Positions 1 through 7,620 of a stretch of DNA of 64,000 nucleotides are shown here, piece by piece (within the stretch, counting starts at the first letter, position 1; every line of letters begins with the position of its first letter). The DNA is taken from the NCBI RefSeq assembly GCF_003334855.1, contig NZ_QOWE01000007.1, positions 124,001 through 188,000 on the forward strand, written 5' to 3'. The notes below the pieces were generated by a model that was not told the origin of the DNA, made no database searches, and worked only from the letters and a program-made list of their open reading frames with translations. This DNA comes from Larkinella punicea (GTDB lineage Bacteria > Bacteroidota > Bacteroidia > Cytophagales > Spirosomataceae). Position numbers and translations under genes: made by a program.

Positions 1-1
1 G

Positions 2-169
2 GTAGCGGTTTTAAACGATCTGACGGATGCCCAGCTCCAGCGGCTGTATTTCCACCCCGAAAGCAAAAAGCAGTTTTCGCTCGCCGAAGCCCTCGCCAAC
101 TATGCCTGGCACGGCGAACACCATTACCAACACGCCTACCAGCTCGCCCTCCGGAACCATTGGGTGTAG
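2..169 (+). CDS. DinB/YfiT-like bacillithiol transferase, C-terminal fragment
   Basis: The window opens inside this gene; only the last 55 codons and the TAG stop are present. The tail reads as a DinB four-helix-bundle end, with a segment like SLAEALANYAWHGEHHYQHA. That matches the C-terminal His-rich motif of YfiT/BstA-type thiol S-transferases, in which histidines bind a divalent metal. In that family the enzyme conjugates bacillithiol to electrophiles. This identification rests on a short fragment, so the substrate is inferred. The stop codon lies inside the left arm of a 30-bp inverted repeat, which probably ends the transcript. Confidence 0.7.
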   Translation, partial: VAVLNDLTDAQLQRLYFHPESKKQFSLAEALANYAWHGEHHYQHAYQLALRNHWV

Positions 170-243
170 TTAAGAGTTAAGAATTAAAAGTTAAAAGTTG
201 CGACACCGCCTATTTTTAACTTTTAATTCTTAACTCTTAACTA
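167..243. terminator. Perfect 30-bp inverted repeat (family C hairpin)
   Basis: Arms 167-196 and 214-243 are perfectly complementary over 30 bp around a 17-nt loop. The arms consist of imperfect repeats of the word GAGTTAA/AAGTTAAAA. The left arm contains the stop codon of the upstream gene. The AT-rich stem is not a classical GC-rich terminator but would fold strongly in RNA. A related element lies at 3230-3320. Confidence 0.7.
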
Positions 244-246
244 CTT

Positions 247-420
247 ATGTTGGAACAACTCCTCATCGGTCTGATTTTTCTGGGTGCGGTGGCCTACCTC
301 GGTCGTCGGGCGTGGAAGAGTTTGTTCCGGAAAGAGGCCGGTTGTGCGAAGGGATGCGGGTGCAGCACCGACACAAAAGTCGCGTCTGTTAACAAATCAG
401 GGCGGTTACCAGTTAACTAA
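247..420 (+). CDS. FeoB-associated Cys-rich membrane protein (57 aa)
   Basis: A 57-residue protein starting at ATG 247, just after the hairpin. Residues about 3-20 form one hydrophobic membrane helix, followed by a basic stretch (GRRAWKSLFRKE) and a Cys-rich motif CAKGCGCS. This arrangement is that of the FeoB-associated Cys-rich membrane protein family, normally encoded beside the ferrous iron transporter FeoB and thought to assist it. No feoA or feoB is visible here, so this copy is detached from its usual partner, unless the partner lies outside the window. The assignment depends on the helix plus C-x3-C-x-C pattern and the length. Confidence 0.65.
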   Translation: MLEQLLIGLIFLGAVAYLGRRAWKSLFRKEAGCAKGCGCSTDTKVASVNKSGRLPVN

Positions 421-445
421 TTGGTAGTACGTATTCCGGCCCAAC

Positions 446-1870
446 ATGACGAGTGACGAAAGCGGGGGAAGTCGATTCCCTTCTTATATTCCCATTACCA
501 CAATCCTGGCTTTGTTGATGGCGGGTATCTTTTCCTGCAAAAAAGTCAACCCTGAACCTCCCGCAGCCCGCAATTTCGATGATTCCCTGACGGCCGACAG
601 TTCCTACGTGACGGCTCCGATTCTGTTTGAAATTTCTGAACTCGAAGAAAAAATCAACAAGGCACTCGGTGTGGTGCTGGTCGAAAAGGCCGAAATCAAA
701 AGCGGAAAATCCCGGTCTTTAAACCTGCGCATCGAACGAAACGGGCCGATCAAGCTTGCTTTTGACGGCACCCGGCTGACATTCAGTGCGTCCCTGAAAA
801 TCTGGCTCAGCAACCCCCTGAATCTGCTGACCAACTCAAAAGATACCAGCAACCGGGTGTATAGCGCCATCGACGTGCGGTTTCGCAGCCCCCTGACGGT
901 ACAGGACAACTGGCGCGTGCAGACCCGCGTGGAGTTGGAAAACTACCGCTGGATTACCAAACCCCGGATTCGGGTGCTGGGTATAGACATCCCCGTTACC
1001 CGGCTGGCCGACCGCATTCTGGAGAAACGGCAAGACGGCATCGAGAACGCCATCGACAACGCGGTTTTTAATGAACTCCGGCTGGACCGCGAACTACAAA
1101 CCGTCTGGAACGATATTCAGAAACCGCTGCTCATCAACCGGCAGTTTCAGCAGGTCTGGCTCCTTCCCCGCCCCTATGCCGTGCTGGTCGGGCCGATTCG
1201 CGGCAATCCGAAAACGATTGTGATTCCGATGCGGCTCAAACTGGGCGTCGATACGAAATTTGGTACCCGACCGGTTTACACGCCCCTGGCCCAACTTCCG
1301 CGCCTGCAGAAAGTGGCCTCGCTGCCCATGATGTCGCGGATCAACCTGCTGAGCCGCATTCCCTACACCCAACTGACGGCGGTTTTGAACACCTTGATCC
1401 GGGGCAAAAAACTCAACGTGATCAACCACCTGGTCAACATCGAAAAAGCGCATATTTACGGGGGTGAACACGCCCTCATCGTTCGGACGGACATCAGAGG
1501 AGCCATTCGGGGAAGTCTCTATTTTCGGGGTCGGCCGGCGTTCGACACCATCCGCAACGAACTGGTGATGAAGAACATCGACTACGACATGCATACGGAA
1601 CAGTCGCTGGCGCGGGTCGCCGACTGGCTGCTCCACGATACGCTCAAAGACACCCTGCAGGCTACCCTGAAACTACCGCTTCAGGAACATTTCACCATGC
1701 TTCCCCATAAAATCGAGACGGCTTTTTCACGGGCCAAAGTGGGCCGCAAAGCCCGCATTGCCATTCCGAAATTTGAGCTAAAACCCAAGGCCATTGCCGT
1801 TCGGCCCGACGGTTTGTACATTCTTCTCCACGCCGATGCCGCGATGCGGCTTGAAGTTGTAGATTTGTAA
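446..1870 (+). CDS. DUF4403 family lipoprotein
   Basis: 474 codons from ATG 446. The N-terminus has a hydrophobic segment ending in a lipobox (AGIFSC, Cys31), so the product is probably a lipoprotein anchored in the envelope. The rest matches the DUF4403 family of beta-rich envelope proteins of unknown function: an early segment APILFEISELEEKINKALG, then alternating strands with repeated mention of a DTLKDTLQATLKLPL-like amphipathic segment near the end. DUF4403 proteins resemble SMP/BPI-like lipid-binding folds in some fold analyses, which is only suggestive here. The gene is followed by a perfect hairpin and is not obviously in an operon. Confidence 0.75.
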   Translation: MTSDESGGSRFPSYIPITTILALLMAGIFSCKKVNPEPPAARNFDDSLTADSSYVTAPILFEISELEEKINKALGVVLVEKAEIKSGKSRSLNLRIERNGPIKLAFDGTRLTFSASLKIWLSNPLNLLTNSKDTSNRVYSAIDVRFRSPLTVQDNWRVQTRVELENYRWITKPRIRVLGIDIPVTRLADRILEKRQDGIENAIDNAVFNELRLDRELQTVWNDIQKPLLINRQFQQVWLLPRPYAVLVGPIRGNPKTIVIPMRLKLGVDTKFGTRPVYTPLAQLPRLQKVASLPMMSRINLLSRIPYTQLTAVLNTLIRGKKLNVINHLVNIEKAHIYGGEHALIVRTDIRGAIRGSLYFRGRPAFDTIRNELVMKNIDYDMHTEQSLARVADWLLHDTLKDTLQATLKLPLQEHFTMLPHKIETAFSRAKVGRKARIAIPKFELKPKAIAVRPDGLYILLHADAAMRLEVVDL

Positions 1871-1890
1871 ACTGTAGACCTTAAACTTCA

Positions 1891-1954
1891 CCCCCAACCC
1901 CCTAAAGGGGGCTGAAACATCCGGATTTTGAAGCCCCCTTTAGGGGGTTGGGGG
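1891..1954. terminator. Perfect 23-bp inverted repeat with self-palindromic arms (family B)
   Basis: Arms 1891-1913 and 1932-1954 are perfectly complementary over 23 bp. Each arm also contains its own palindrome (CCCCCTAAAGGGGG), so the site can form one long hairpin or two short ones. A partial further copy (AGGAGGTTGGGGGTA) lies at about 1989-2003. Related elements occur at 39011-39086 and 47718-47798. Confidence 0.75.
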
Positions 1955-2015
1955 CAAAAAGCGAAAGCACTTAACAGCCCGGCCCTTCAGGAGGTTGGGG
2001 GTAATCAGTTCACCA

Positions 2016-3227
2016 ATGAGTTCAGAAAAAAGAGACCCGGAGCAATACGTCGATTTAGGGCATAGCGATGTGGAAAACCACCTCAAAACGCAGGTGGCTT
2101 TGTACGAAAAGCGATTGAAAGAAGGCGGTTCGGCCAACAAAGTGGCCGCGTTTTTTGCGACCAATCTGTTCGGTTTCGCCTACCACTACCTCAAAAGCCG
2201 CTTTGGCCCCAAAGCCGCCTACCAGTTTTACCCCAGCAACGGCGACGACGGCATTTATCCGCTGCATACCTACTCCGAAACCGTAACGATGGCGCTGGTG
2301 TCGGACTGGGCCACCGACACCCCCGAATCGGACCTGATCGGTCACCTGATCCGCGATCATGACCCGGATTACACCCTTCACCTCGGCGATATTTACTTTG
2401 TCGGCACCCCGGAGGAAGTGGCCACCAATTTTACAGACCCCGACGCTTCCTGGCATTTTGGCAAACACGGCAGTCTGGCGTTGTCGGGCAATCATGAGAT
2501 GTATTCCAACGGTACGGCGTATTTCAAACACCTGCTCCCCGCCATGAAAATCCGGAAAGGGAGCCAGATTGCCACCCAGCAGGCCGGTTTTTTCTGTCTG
2601 GAAAATGAACACTGGCGGATTATCGGACTCGATACGGGCTACAACTCGACCAATCGCCCGTTGCTGGAAGTGCTGTTTAAACCCGACTGCAACCTGCGGA
2701 AAGAGCAGGTGCAATGGCTGACCGAAACCGTGAAGCTGGGCAACCCGGACGACAAACGCGGCATCATTTTCCTGAGCCACCATCCGTATTTCTCCTCGTT
2801 TCGCGACGATCACCCGGTGGTGGGTCGGCAACTCAAAACCATCTTCGGAGCTGCCGAACGGCCGGTTCTGTGGTTTTGGGGCCACGAACACCGCCTTTCG
2901 TTTTACAATCAATATGGTTTTCCGGACGGTATTAAAGCCTGGGGGCGTTGTGTCGGCCACGGTGGCATGCCCGTCGAAACCAATCCGCCGGACCAGGGCC
3001 ATCTGGGCCAGCTTGTGTTCTACGACCAGCGCGTTCGGGAGCGCATCCGCCGTCGCGACGTCGGCTTTAACGGTTTCGCCCTGCTGTCCATCAACGGCCC
3101 GGCCATCGACATCAACTACATCGACCAGACCAACAAAACCGTCATCGCCGAACGCTGGACCGTCGACCCCACCGGCACTTTATCCTCCGAAATCATCAAA
3201 GTCCATCCGGATGTGACGAAATACTGA
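2016..3227 (+). CDS. Calcineurin-like metallophosphoesterase
   Basis: 403 codons from ATG 2016. An in-frame TTG at 1995 lies within repeat-derived sequence and is less likely as the start. The metallophosphoesterase signature runs in order: SDWATD (Asp near 97), HLGDIYF (near 124), SGNHEMYSNG (near 158), FLSHHPYFS and FWGHEHRL. Together these supply the two-metal site of the calcineurin-like superfamily. No signal peptide is visible, so it is probably cytoplasmic. The substrate cannot be read from sequence; phosphomonoester or phosphodiester hydrolysis is the family activity. It stands alone between two hairpins. Confidence 0.85.
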   Translation: MSSEKRDPEQYVDLGHSDVENHLKTQVALYEKRLKEGGSANKVAAFFATNLFGFAYHYLKSRFGPKAAYQFYPSNGDDGIYPLHTYSETVTMALVSDWATDTPESDLIGHLIRDHDPDYTLHLGDIYFVGTPEEVATNFTDPDASWHFGKHGSLALSGNHEMYSNGTAYFKHLLPAMKIRKGSQIATQQAGFFCLENEHWRIIGLDTGYNSTNRPLLEVLFKPDCNLRKEQVQWLTETVKLGNPDDKRGIIFLSHHPYFSSFRDDHPVVGRQLKTIFGAAERPVLWFWGHEHRLSFYNQYGFPDGIKAWGRCVGHGGMPVETNPPDQGHLGQLVFYDQRVRERIRRRDVGFNGFALLSINGPAIDINYIDQTNKTVIAERWTVDPTGTLSSEIIKVHPDVTKY

Positions 3228-3229
3228 AG

Positions 3230-3320
3230 GAGTTATGAGTGAAGAGTTATGAGTTAAGAGTTAAGAGTTAAGTATGCGTAAGCCAACTCATAACTCTTCA
3301 CTCTTAACTCTTCACTCTTT
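3230..3320. terminator. Imperfect inverted repeat (family C hairpin)
   Basis: The left arm carries tandem words GAGTTATGAGTGAAGAGTTA and GAGTTAAGAGTTAAG. The right arm carries the complementary ACTCATAACTCTTCACTCTTAACTC. It separates the convergent metallophosphoesterase and glycosylase genes, so it could terminate both. The wording is shared with the 167-243 element. Confidence 0.6.
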
Positions 3321-3927
3321 AGGGTTTCCACCGCCACAAATACCGGGATGCCAGTGTGCGGTGGGGGCGCCAGGGTTCGGCGATTTCGTGCAGGCGTTTG
3401 TAGAGCGCCCGGCCGGTTTCGGTCAGACCGTAGGCTTTCACCATCTTCTGTCGAATCACCAGATCATCGATCGGGAACACGTCGGGCCGATCCAGCACAA
3501 ACATCAGCAACATCTCGACCGTCCAGCGGCCTACGCCCTTGATGGGCAGCAGGTATTGCACCACTTCTTCGTCGGTCAGTGGGCCGAGGTACTCATTCGT
3601 CATCGGGTTTTGCAGGGCAAATGCGGCCACACTTTGCAGATAGACGGATTTCTGGCCCGACAACCCCGCGCTCCGCAATTCCTCCGCCGACTTGCCTACC
3701 AACTGCTCCGGGTACGGATAGCCATCGGGAAACAGGGCCAGAAACCGGGTAAAAATGGAATCGGCGGCTTTTACAGAAATCTGCTGCGAAACAATGCTTT
3801 CCAGCAACGCCAGGTAAATCCGGTTTTGGGTCGGGTCTTCGTCGTACGCAAACGCCACTTTGGGCAAGGGCGTCGACGCAATAATTTGCTTTAGAATGGG
3901 GTCTTTGGCAAGATGAACGAGTGGCAT
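3319..3927 (-). CDS. DNA-3-methyladenine glycosylase (AlkA/HhH-GPD type)
   Basis: 202 codons when started at the ATG at 3927; an upstream in-frame extension to 4056 lacks family similarity and was not used. The HhH-GPD fold is visible: helix-hairpin-helix IKGVGRWTVEML (residues about 128-140), followed by VFPIDDLVIRQ, where Asp155 lines up with the AlkA catalytic Asp. LLESIVSQQIS (about 41-51) is the usual early helix. It removes alkylated bases (3-methyladenine and relatives) to begin base excision repair. An Ada-like regulator/methyltransferase lies 4 kb away at 7621-8490, but the two are not in one operon. It is divergent from the cytochrome gene at 4178. Confidence 0.85.
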   Translation of the reverse strand: MPLVHLAKDPILKQIIASTPLPKVAFAYDEDPTQNRIYLALLESIVSQQISVKAADSIFTRFLALFPDGYPYPEQLVGKSAEELRSAGLSGQKSVYLQSVAAFALQNPMTNEYLGPLTDEEVVQYLLPIKGVGRWTVEMLLMFVLDRPDVFPIDDLVIRQKMVKAYGLTETGRALYKRLHEIAEPWRPHRTLASRYLWRWKP

Positions 3928-4087
3928 GGAAAAGGTACTTTCTGGTGCTTGAATAGAAACAATAAAGATCGGAAGGAATGCGCAGACAGACACGGTTTCA
4001 GGCCGGTTTTCCGCTCCCCAACCGACCCGTATGATGGGCTTCTTTTGACGCTTCATCCCGAAGTTGTTACGGTTCAGCGGGTTGAAA

Positions 4088-4119
4088 ATTGGGTGAGGCA
4101 GGGAAGTGCGGCAATTTTG
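4088..4119 (+). promoter_or_regulatory. Candidate Bacteroidota promoter for the dihaem cytochrome
   Basis: ATTG (4088-4091), a 20-bp spacer, then CAATTTTG (4112-4119), which is one base from the Bacteroidota -7 consensus TAnnTTTG. The predicted start of transcription is near 4125, giving a leader of about 50 nt before ATG 4178. Pattern match only. Confidence 0.35.
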
Positions 4120-4177
4120 TACTGTTCGAAAGAAAAAAGCCTATCCACACCACTTTTTTGTTCATCCACTCACTCTC

Positions 4178-5158
4178 ATGAAAAAAGTTTTTAAAATTAT
4201 CGGCTACGCATTGGGTAGCCTCGTTTTGCTGATCGCCGGTTATTGCACCTACGTAGCCGTTGTGGGCGTCCCGAGCTACGATCCGCCCACGATCCCGGAA
4301 ATCACCGTCGAAAGCACCCCCGCCCGCGTGGCCCGTGGCGAGGTAATCGGCCAGATCCAGTGCCTTGCCTGCCACGCCAACAACGAAAACCGCCTGACCG
4401 GCAAATACCTGGGCGAAGTACCGGCCCTCTTCGGCAAGCTGTACTCTAAAAACATCACCCAGGACCTGGAAAAAGGCATTGGCAACTGGACCGATGGGGA
4501 ATTGATTTACTTCCTGCGAACCGGCGTCCGGCGCGATGGCACCTTCGCTCCCATCATGCCCCAGTATCCCAACATGGCCGACGAAGACCTGAAATCGGTG
4601 GTAGCCTGGCTGCGCTCCGACCGCTTCCCGGTTCAGGCTACCAAGGAAGAAGCCCCGGAATCGGAACTGAGTTTTGTGTCGAAACTCCTGACACACACCC
4701 TGATGAAACCCCTCACCTATTCACCGGAACTGGTGTCGCTGCCCGACAGCACCGATCCGGTTGCGTGGGGCAAATATACCGCCGACGCCATCGGCGACTG
4801 CTATAGCTGCCATTCCGGCGACCTGATCGATCAAAACAAAGTTCATCCGGAAAAGAGCAAAGGCTATTACGGCGGTGGCATCGAAATGAAAGGCGAAGGC
4901 GGAAAACCGGTTATTACGGCCAACCTGACCTTCGACGAGCAGACGGGGATCGCCAAAAAATACACCAAAGAGCAGTTCATCCGGGTGGTGAAGCTCGGTG
5001 TTCGGCCCGACGGCTCGGTTCTCAAACAGCCCATGTTTCCACGCCCCATGCTGTCGGACAACGAAGTGGGCGCGATTTATGAATTCCTGAAAACCGTGCC
5101 GAAAATTCAGAACGACATCGCCAAAAAGAACGCAGAACTGCAACTGGCGGAGAAATAA
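4178..5158 (+). CDS. Membrane-anchored dihaem cytochrome c
   Basis: 326 codons from ATG 4178, where the N-terminal basic residues and hydrophobic anchor (residues 1-30) begin. Two haem-binding motifs are seen: CLACH (Cys62, Cys65, His66) and CYSCH (Cys208, Cys211, His212). Each sits at the head of a cytochrome c domain, and Met-containing segments (IMPQYPNM, MFPRPML) could supply the distal haem ligands. The protein therefore faces the periplasm and carries electrons; such dihaem proteins often serve dehydrogenases or oxidases. No partner enzyme is adjacent, so the electron donor and acceptor are unknown. It converges on a histidine kinase gene. Confidence 0.85.
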   Translation: MKKVFKIIGYALGSLVLLIAGYCTYVAVVGVPSYDPPTIPEITVESTPARVARGEVIGQIQCLACHANNENRLTGKYLGEVPALFGKLYSKNITQDLEKGIGNWTDGELIYFLRTGVRRDGTFAPIMPQYPNMADEDLKSVVAWLRSDRFPVQATKEEAPESELSFVSKLLTHTLMKPLTYSPELVSLPDSTDPVAWGKYTADAIGDCYSCHSGDLIDQNKVHPEKSKGYYGGGIEMKGEGGKPVITANLTFDEQTGIAKKYTKEQFIRVVKLGVRPDGSVLKQPMFPRPMLSDNEVGAIYEFLKTVPKIQNDIAKKNAELQLAEK

Positions 5159-5173
5159 AAACGGGGGTCGGCG

Positions 5174-5194
5174 GCCGCTGGTCAGACCAGCGGC
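5174..5194. terminator. Short perfect hairpin between convergent genes
   Basis: GCCGCTGGTC and GACCAGCGGC form a 10-bp GC-rich stem around a single base. It overlaps the last codons of the kinase gene and lies 15 bp beyond the cytochrome stop. There is no T-run, so a terminator role is tentative. Confidence 0.4.
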
Positions 5195-6210
5195 AACGTT
5201 ACCCGAAACTCCTGCCCGGTTTCTTCGATTTTCGGAACCGGCTGGCCCAGCATCTGGTATTTGGTCAGGATGTTGCTCAGGCCCACCCCGTTGGAGAGAA
5301 TCCGGCTGGCTTTGCGCTGGAGGTTGTTGCTCACGATCAGATGCTGTTGCGCATCGGTCGTGAGCACAATCGTAAGTGGCTGTTCGGGCAGAATGATGTT
5401 GTGTTTGACGGCATTTTCAATCAACAATTGCAGTGTCAGGGGCGGCAGGTGCATCGTTTCCGTGCCGGGATAAATCCGGGTCACCAGCGTCAGGGCTTCG
5501 CCGTGGCGGGTTTTCAGCAGATGATAATACGATTGAATGAACTCCAGTTCGTTTTGCAGAGGCGTCAACGCGCTTTCGTTGCTGCGGAGCAAATACCGGT
5601 AGACCGAACTGAGTTCTTCGGCAAATACTTCGGCCTGCTGCGGGTTTTCGCTAATGAGTGCCGTCAGTGAGTTGAGGCTATTGAACAGAAAATGCGGGTT
5701 GACCTGTTGCCGAAGGGTGTCGAGCTGGGCCTGAAGCTGGGCTTTGCTCAGCGTATCGACTTCCCTGCGCGACTGCTGCCAGTGTCCGAAGCTATCCATG
5801 CTTTCGTAGGTGATAACCACAATCGCCACGATGATGGTGGTAAATACCAGACCCAGCAACAACCGGCTCATCTCCGGTTCGAAACCCGGCATCGCGATGA
5901 ACCAGTAAACGAAAAACAGGACCCCGACGTGTAAACCGGAACTGAGGGAGCAAAACAGGAAGCGCCGGAAGGCGCGGCTTACGTATTGTTCAGGGTCAGG
6001 ATGCAACTGGTTGATCCGAATGGCAATGCCATTGTTGACATACCAGGCTGTAAAGGACTCCAGAAAGGCTAACCCGGTCGCCAGCCCGAGGGTCGTCCAG
6101 CTTCGCCAATAGTCATTGCCCAGCAGCAGCCAGTTCAAAATACTGATATACAGTGGAACAACGATGATTTGTAAAAGCCAGTCGTATCGGGAATAGGCCA
6201 AAAGTTTCAT
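5182..6210 (-). CDS. LytS/YpdA-like sensor histidine kinase (orphan)
   Basis: 342 codons from the ATG at 6210 (MKLLAYSRYDW); a longer upstream reading is possible but has no membrane-protein character. Four hydrophobic helices occupy roughly residues 10-140, followed by the His_kinase (PF06580) domain. Its phospho-acceptor motif QVNPHFLFNSLN places His near 172, and LLIENAVKHN and the glycine-rich NGVGLSNI form the ATP-binding end. Kinases of this family normally pair with a LytTR response regulator encoded next door; none is adjacent here. The window's LytTR regulator at 52629 has its own kinase. Its signal is unknown. Confidence 0.85.
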   Translation of the reverse strand: MKLLAYSRYDWLLQIIVVPLYISILNWLLLGNDYWRSWTTLGLATGLAFLESFTAWYVNNGIAIRINQLHPDPEQYVSRAFRRFLFCSLSSGLHVGVLFFVYWFIAMPGFEPEMSRLLLGLVFTTIIVAIVVITYESMDSFGHWQQSRREVDTLSKAQLQAQLDTLRQQVNPHFLFNSLNSLTALISENPQQAEVFAEELSSVYRYLLRSNESALTPLQNELEFIQSYYHLLKTRHGEALTLVTRIYPGTETMHLPPLTLQLLIENAVKHNIILPEQPLTIVLTTDAQQHLIVSNNLQRKASRILSNGVGLSNILTKYQMLGQPVPKIEETGQEFRVTLPLV

Positions 6211-6285
6211 AGGAAGCAGAAAGCAGAGCCGCTTTTCAAATCTACGAAATTCTTCAAATAGCACAAGACGGTTTTCCCAAACCAT

Positions 6286-6373
6286 TCGAAACCGGTTTAG
6301 GTGTCATTTCGTTCAGACGAAAATATTCAAACAACCGCTGCCGTTGATCAAATTGATTGGGAACGTTAGACCC
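6286..6373. other. Intergenic spacer upstream of the repeat block
   Basis: No gene is visible. It holds the upstream region of the leftward kinase gene and then runs into the palindromic repeat block. No clear promoter match was found. Confidence 0.4.
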
Positions 6374-6527
6374 CCACCAACGATCAGGCCCCTGAAAGGG
6401 TTACCTCATTAGCCCCGGATAACATCCGGGGAATGGATGTAGGTATAACGGTGTACCAACCCTGAAAAGGTTGAATAGATATGACCCTTTAATGATATGA
6501 CTCTTTCAGGGTCTTGATCGTTGGTGG
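6374..6527. mobile_element. MITE/REP-like palindromic module with 13-bp terminal inverted repeats
   Basis: A 154-bp segment bounded by CCACCAACGATCA (6374-6386) and its exact reverse complement (6515-6527). Inside lie several short palindromes: CCCTGAAAGGG-type, CCCCGGATAACATCCGGGG, and ACCCTTT/CTTTCAGGGT types. There is no coding potential. Terminal repeats plus internal palindromes resemble a non-autonomous element or a REP cluster. A transposase responsible for it was not found here. Confidence 0.55.
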
Positions 6528-6560
6528 TTATACGTCACCCGGATTGCATCCGGGGCTAAT

Positions 6561-6847
6561 GATTGGACCCTTTCAGGGTCTGTTTCGCTGGCCGGGATCT
6601 CAATTGCATTCTCCGGATTGCATTCCCCGGATTCTATCCGGGGCTAATGATTGGACCCTTTCAGGGTCTGTTTCGCTGGCCGGGATCTCAATTGCATTCT
6701 CCGGATTGCATTCCCCGGATTCTATCCGGGGCTAATGATTGGACCCTTTCAGGGTCTGTTTCGCTGGCCGGGATCTCAATTGCATTCTCCGGATTGCATT
6801 CCCCGGATTCTATCCGGGGCTAATGATTGGACCCTTTCAGGGTCTTG
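6561..6847. repeat. Three tandem 88-bp units plus a partial fourth
   Basis: The string GATTGGACCCTTTCAGGGTC begins at 6561, 6649, 6737 and 6825, exactly 88 bp apart, and the units between appear identical. Each unit contains the palindromes GACCCTTTCAGGGTC and CCCCGGATTCTATCCGGGG. Repetitive open frames of up to 86 codons cross the array because 88 is not a multiple of three, so the same peptide recurs in shifted frames. These frames are not considered genes. The array abuts the 3' end of the oxygenase gene. Confidence 0.9.
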
Positions 6848-6866
6848 TATGCGTTGGCGTGTGGGC

Positions 6867-7562
6867 TCATTTCGCATCGTGGAAAATAATGCCTAAGGTG
6901 TACCGGCTTCCGGAATGAACCGTGCTGACGCCGTGCTTCATCGTTACCCGGGCATATCCCCTCGTACCTTTTTTAGGTCTGAACTGCGTGGTAAAGAGCA
7001 GAACATCACCTTGTTTTGGAACCAAAACCGTCGCTTTGGACTGTGCCCGGGGAGCTTGTTCGGTTAAGACAAATTCACCCCCGAAATAGTCCACGCCCGG
7101 TTCGCTCAAAAAAACGACGGCCTGCAAGGGGAAATAAACATCCCCGTACAAGTCCTGGTGCATTGCATTATAGCCACCGGGACCATATTTTAACAGCAGC
7201 GGAGTAGCCCGACACTGCTCATTCCGGTGGCATTCATCCAGAAAACCGGTGTGTTCAGCGGGGTAGTGAATCCCAAGTTTCAACAAACTTGCCCACTCAT
7301 TCGCAACCGGCGCAATGGCTTTGTAAATCGCCCTTCGCAGCGCCTGAATGGGTTCAGGAAGCGGATACTGGAAATATTTGTACTCTCCCTGCCCGTAGCC
7401 GTGACGCTCCATCACGACTGTTTTTCGAAAATGACCCGGTTCGTCGTACAACGCCTTAAGCGACTGGCATTCGTCCTGAGGGAGTACCTGAGGGAGGAGC
7501 GCAAAACCGTTCGCATCGAGCGATTCGCGCGCATCATCCCAGTTCATTTGATCGATTCTCAT
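6867..7562 (-). CDS. 2OG-Fe(II) oxygenase, likely partner of the Ada-like regulator
   Basis: 231 codons. The iron-binding triad of the 2-oxoglutarate/Fe(II) dioxygenase fold is visible: HQD in YNAMHQDLYGDV (about 134-145), then a distal His and the 2OG-binding Arg in MKHGVSTVHSGSRYTLG near the C-terminus. It probably hydroxylates or oxidatively dealkylates a substrate. Its start is 58 bp downstream of the Ada-like gene on the same strand, so the two are likely co-transcribed. This suggests a role in alkylation damage repair, by analogy with AlkB; a prolyl-hydroxylase-like protein is the alternative. The function is inferred from context, not from an AlkB-specific motif. Confidence 0.75.
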   Translation of the reverse strand: MRIDQMNWDDARESLDANGFALLPQVLPQDECQSLKALYDEPGHFRKTVVMERHGYGQGEYKYFQYPLPEPIQALRRAIYKAIAPVANEWASLLKLGIHYPAEHTGFLDECHRNEQCRATPLLLKYGPGGYNAMHQDLYGDVYFPLQAVVFLSEPGVDYFGGEFVLTEQAPRAQSKATVLVPKQGDVLLFTTQFRPKKGTRGYARVTMKHGVSTVHSGSRYTLGIIFHDAK

Positions 7563-7620
7563 TCTACGGTCTGTTTTATAAGGATTTGTTTTCTCTTGTC
7601 TAACTTCTTACCTCGACCGT

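Noticed and set aside
2055-3002. 315-codon open frame opposite the metallophosphoesterase
   Set aside because: The sense strand carries all catalytic motifs; the antisense product matches nothing.
6561-6847. CRISPR array
   Set aside because: The 88-bp units are contiguous and identical, with no unique spacers and no cas genes nearby.
6514-6896. Three overlapping 73-86 codon frames in the 88-bp array
   Set aside because: They are the same repeat peptide read in shifted frames through tandem DNA, not genes.
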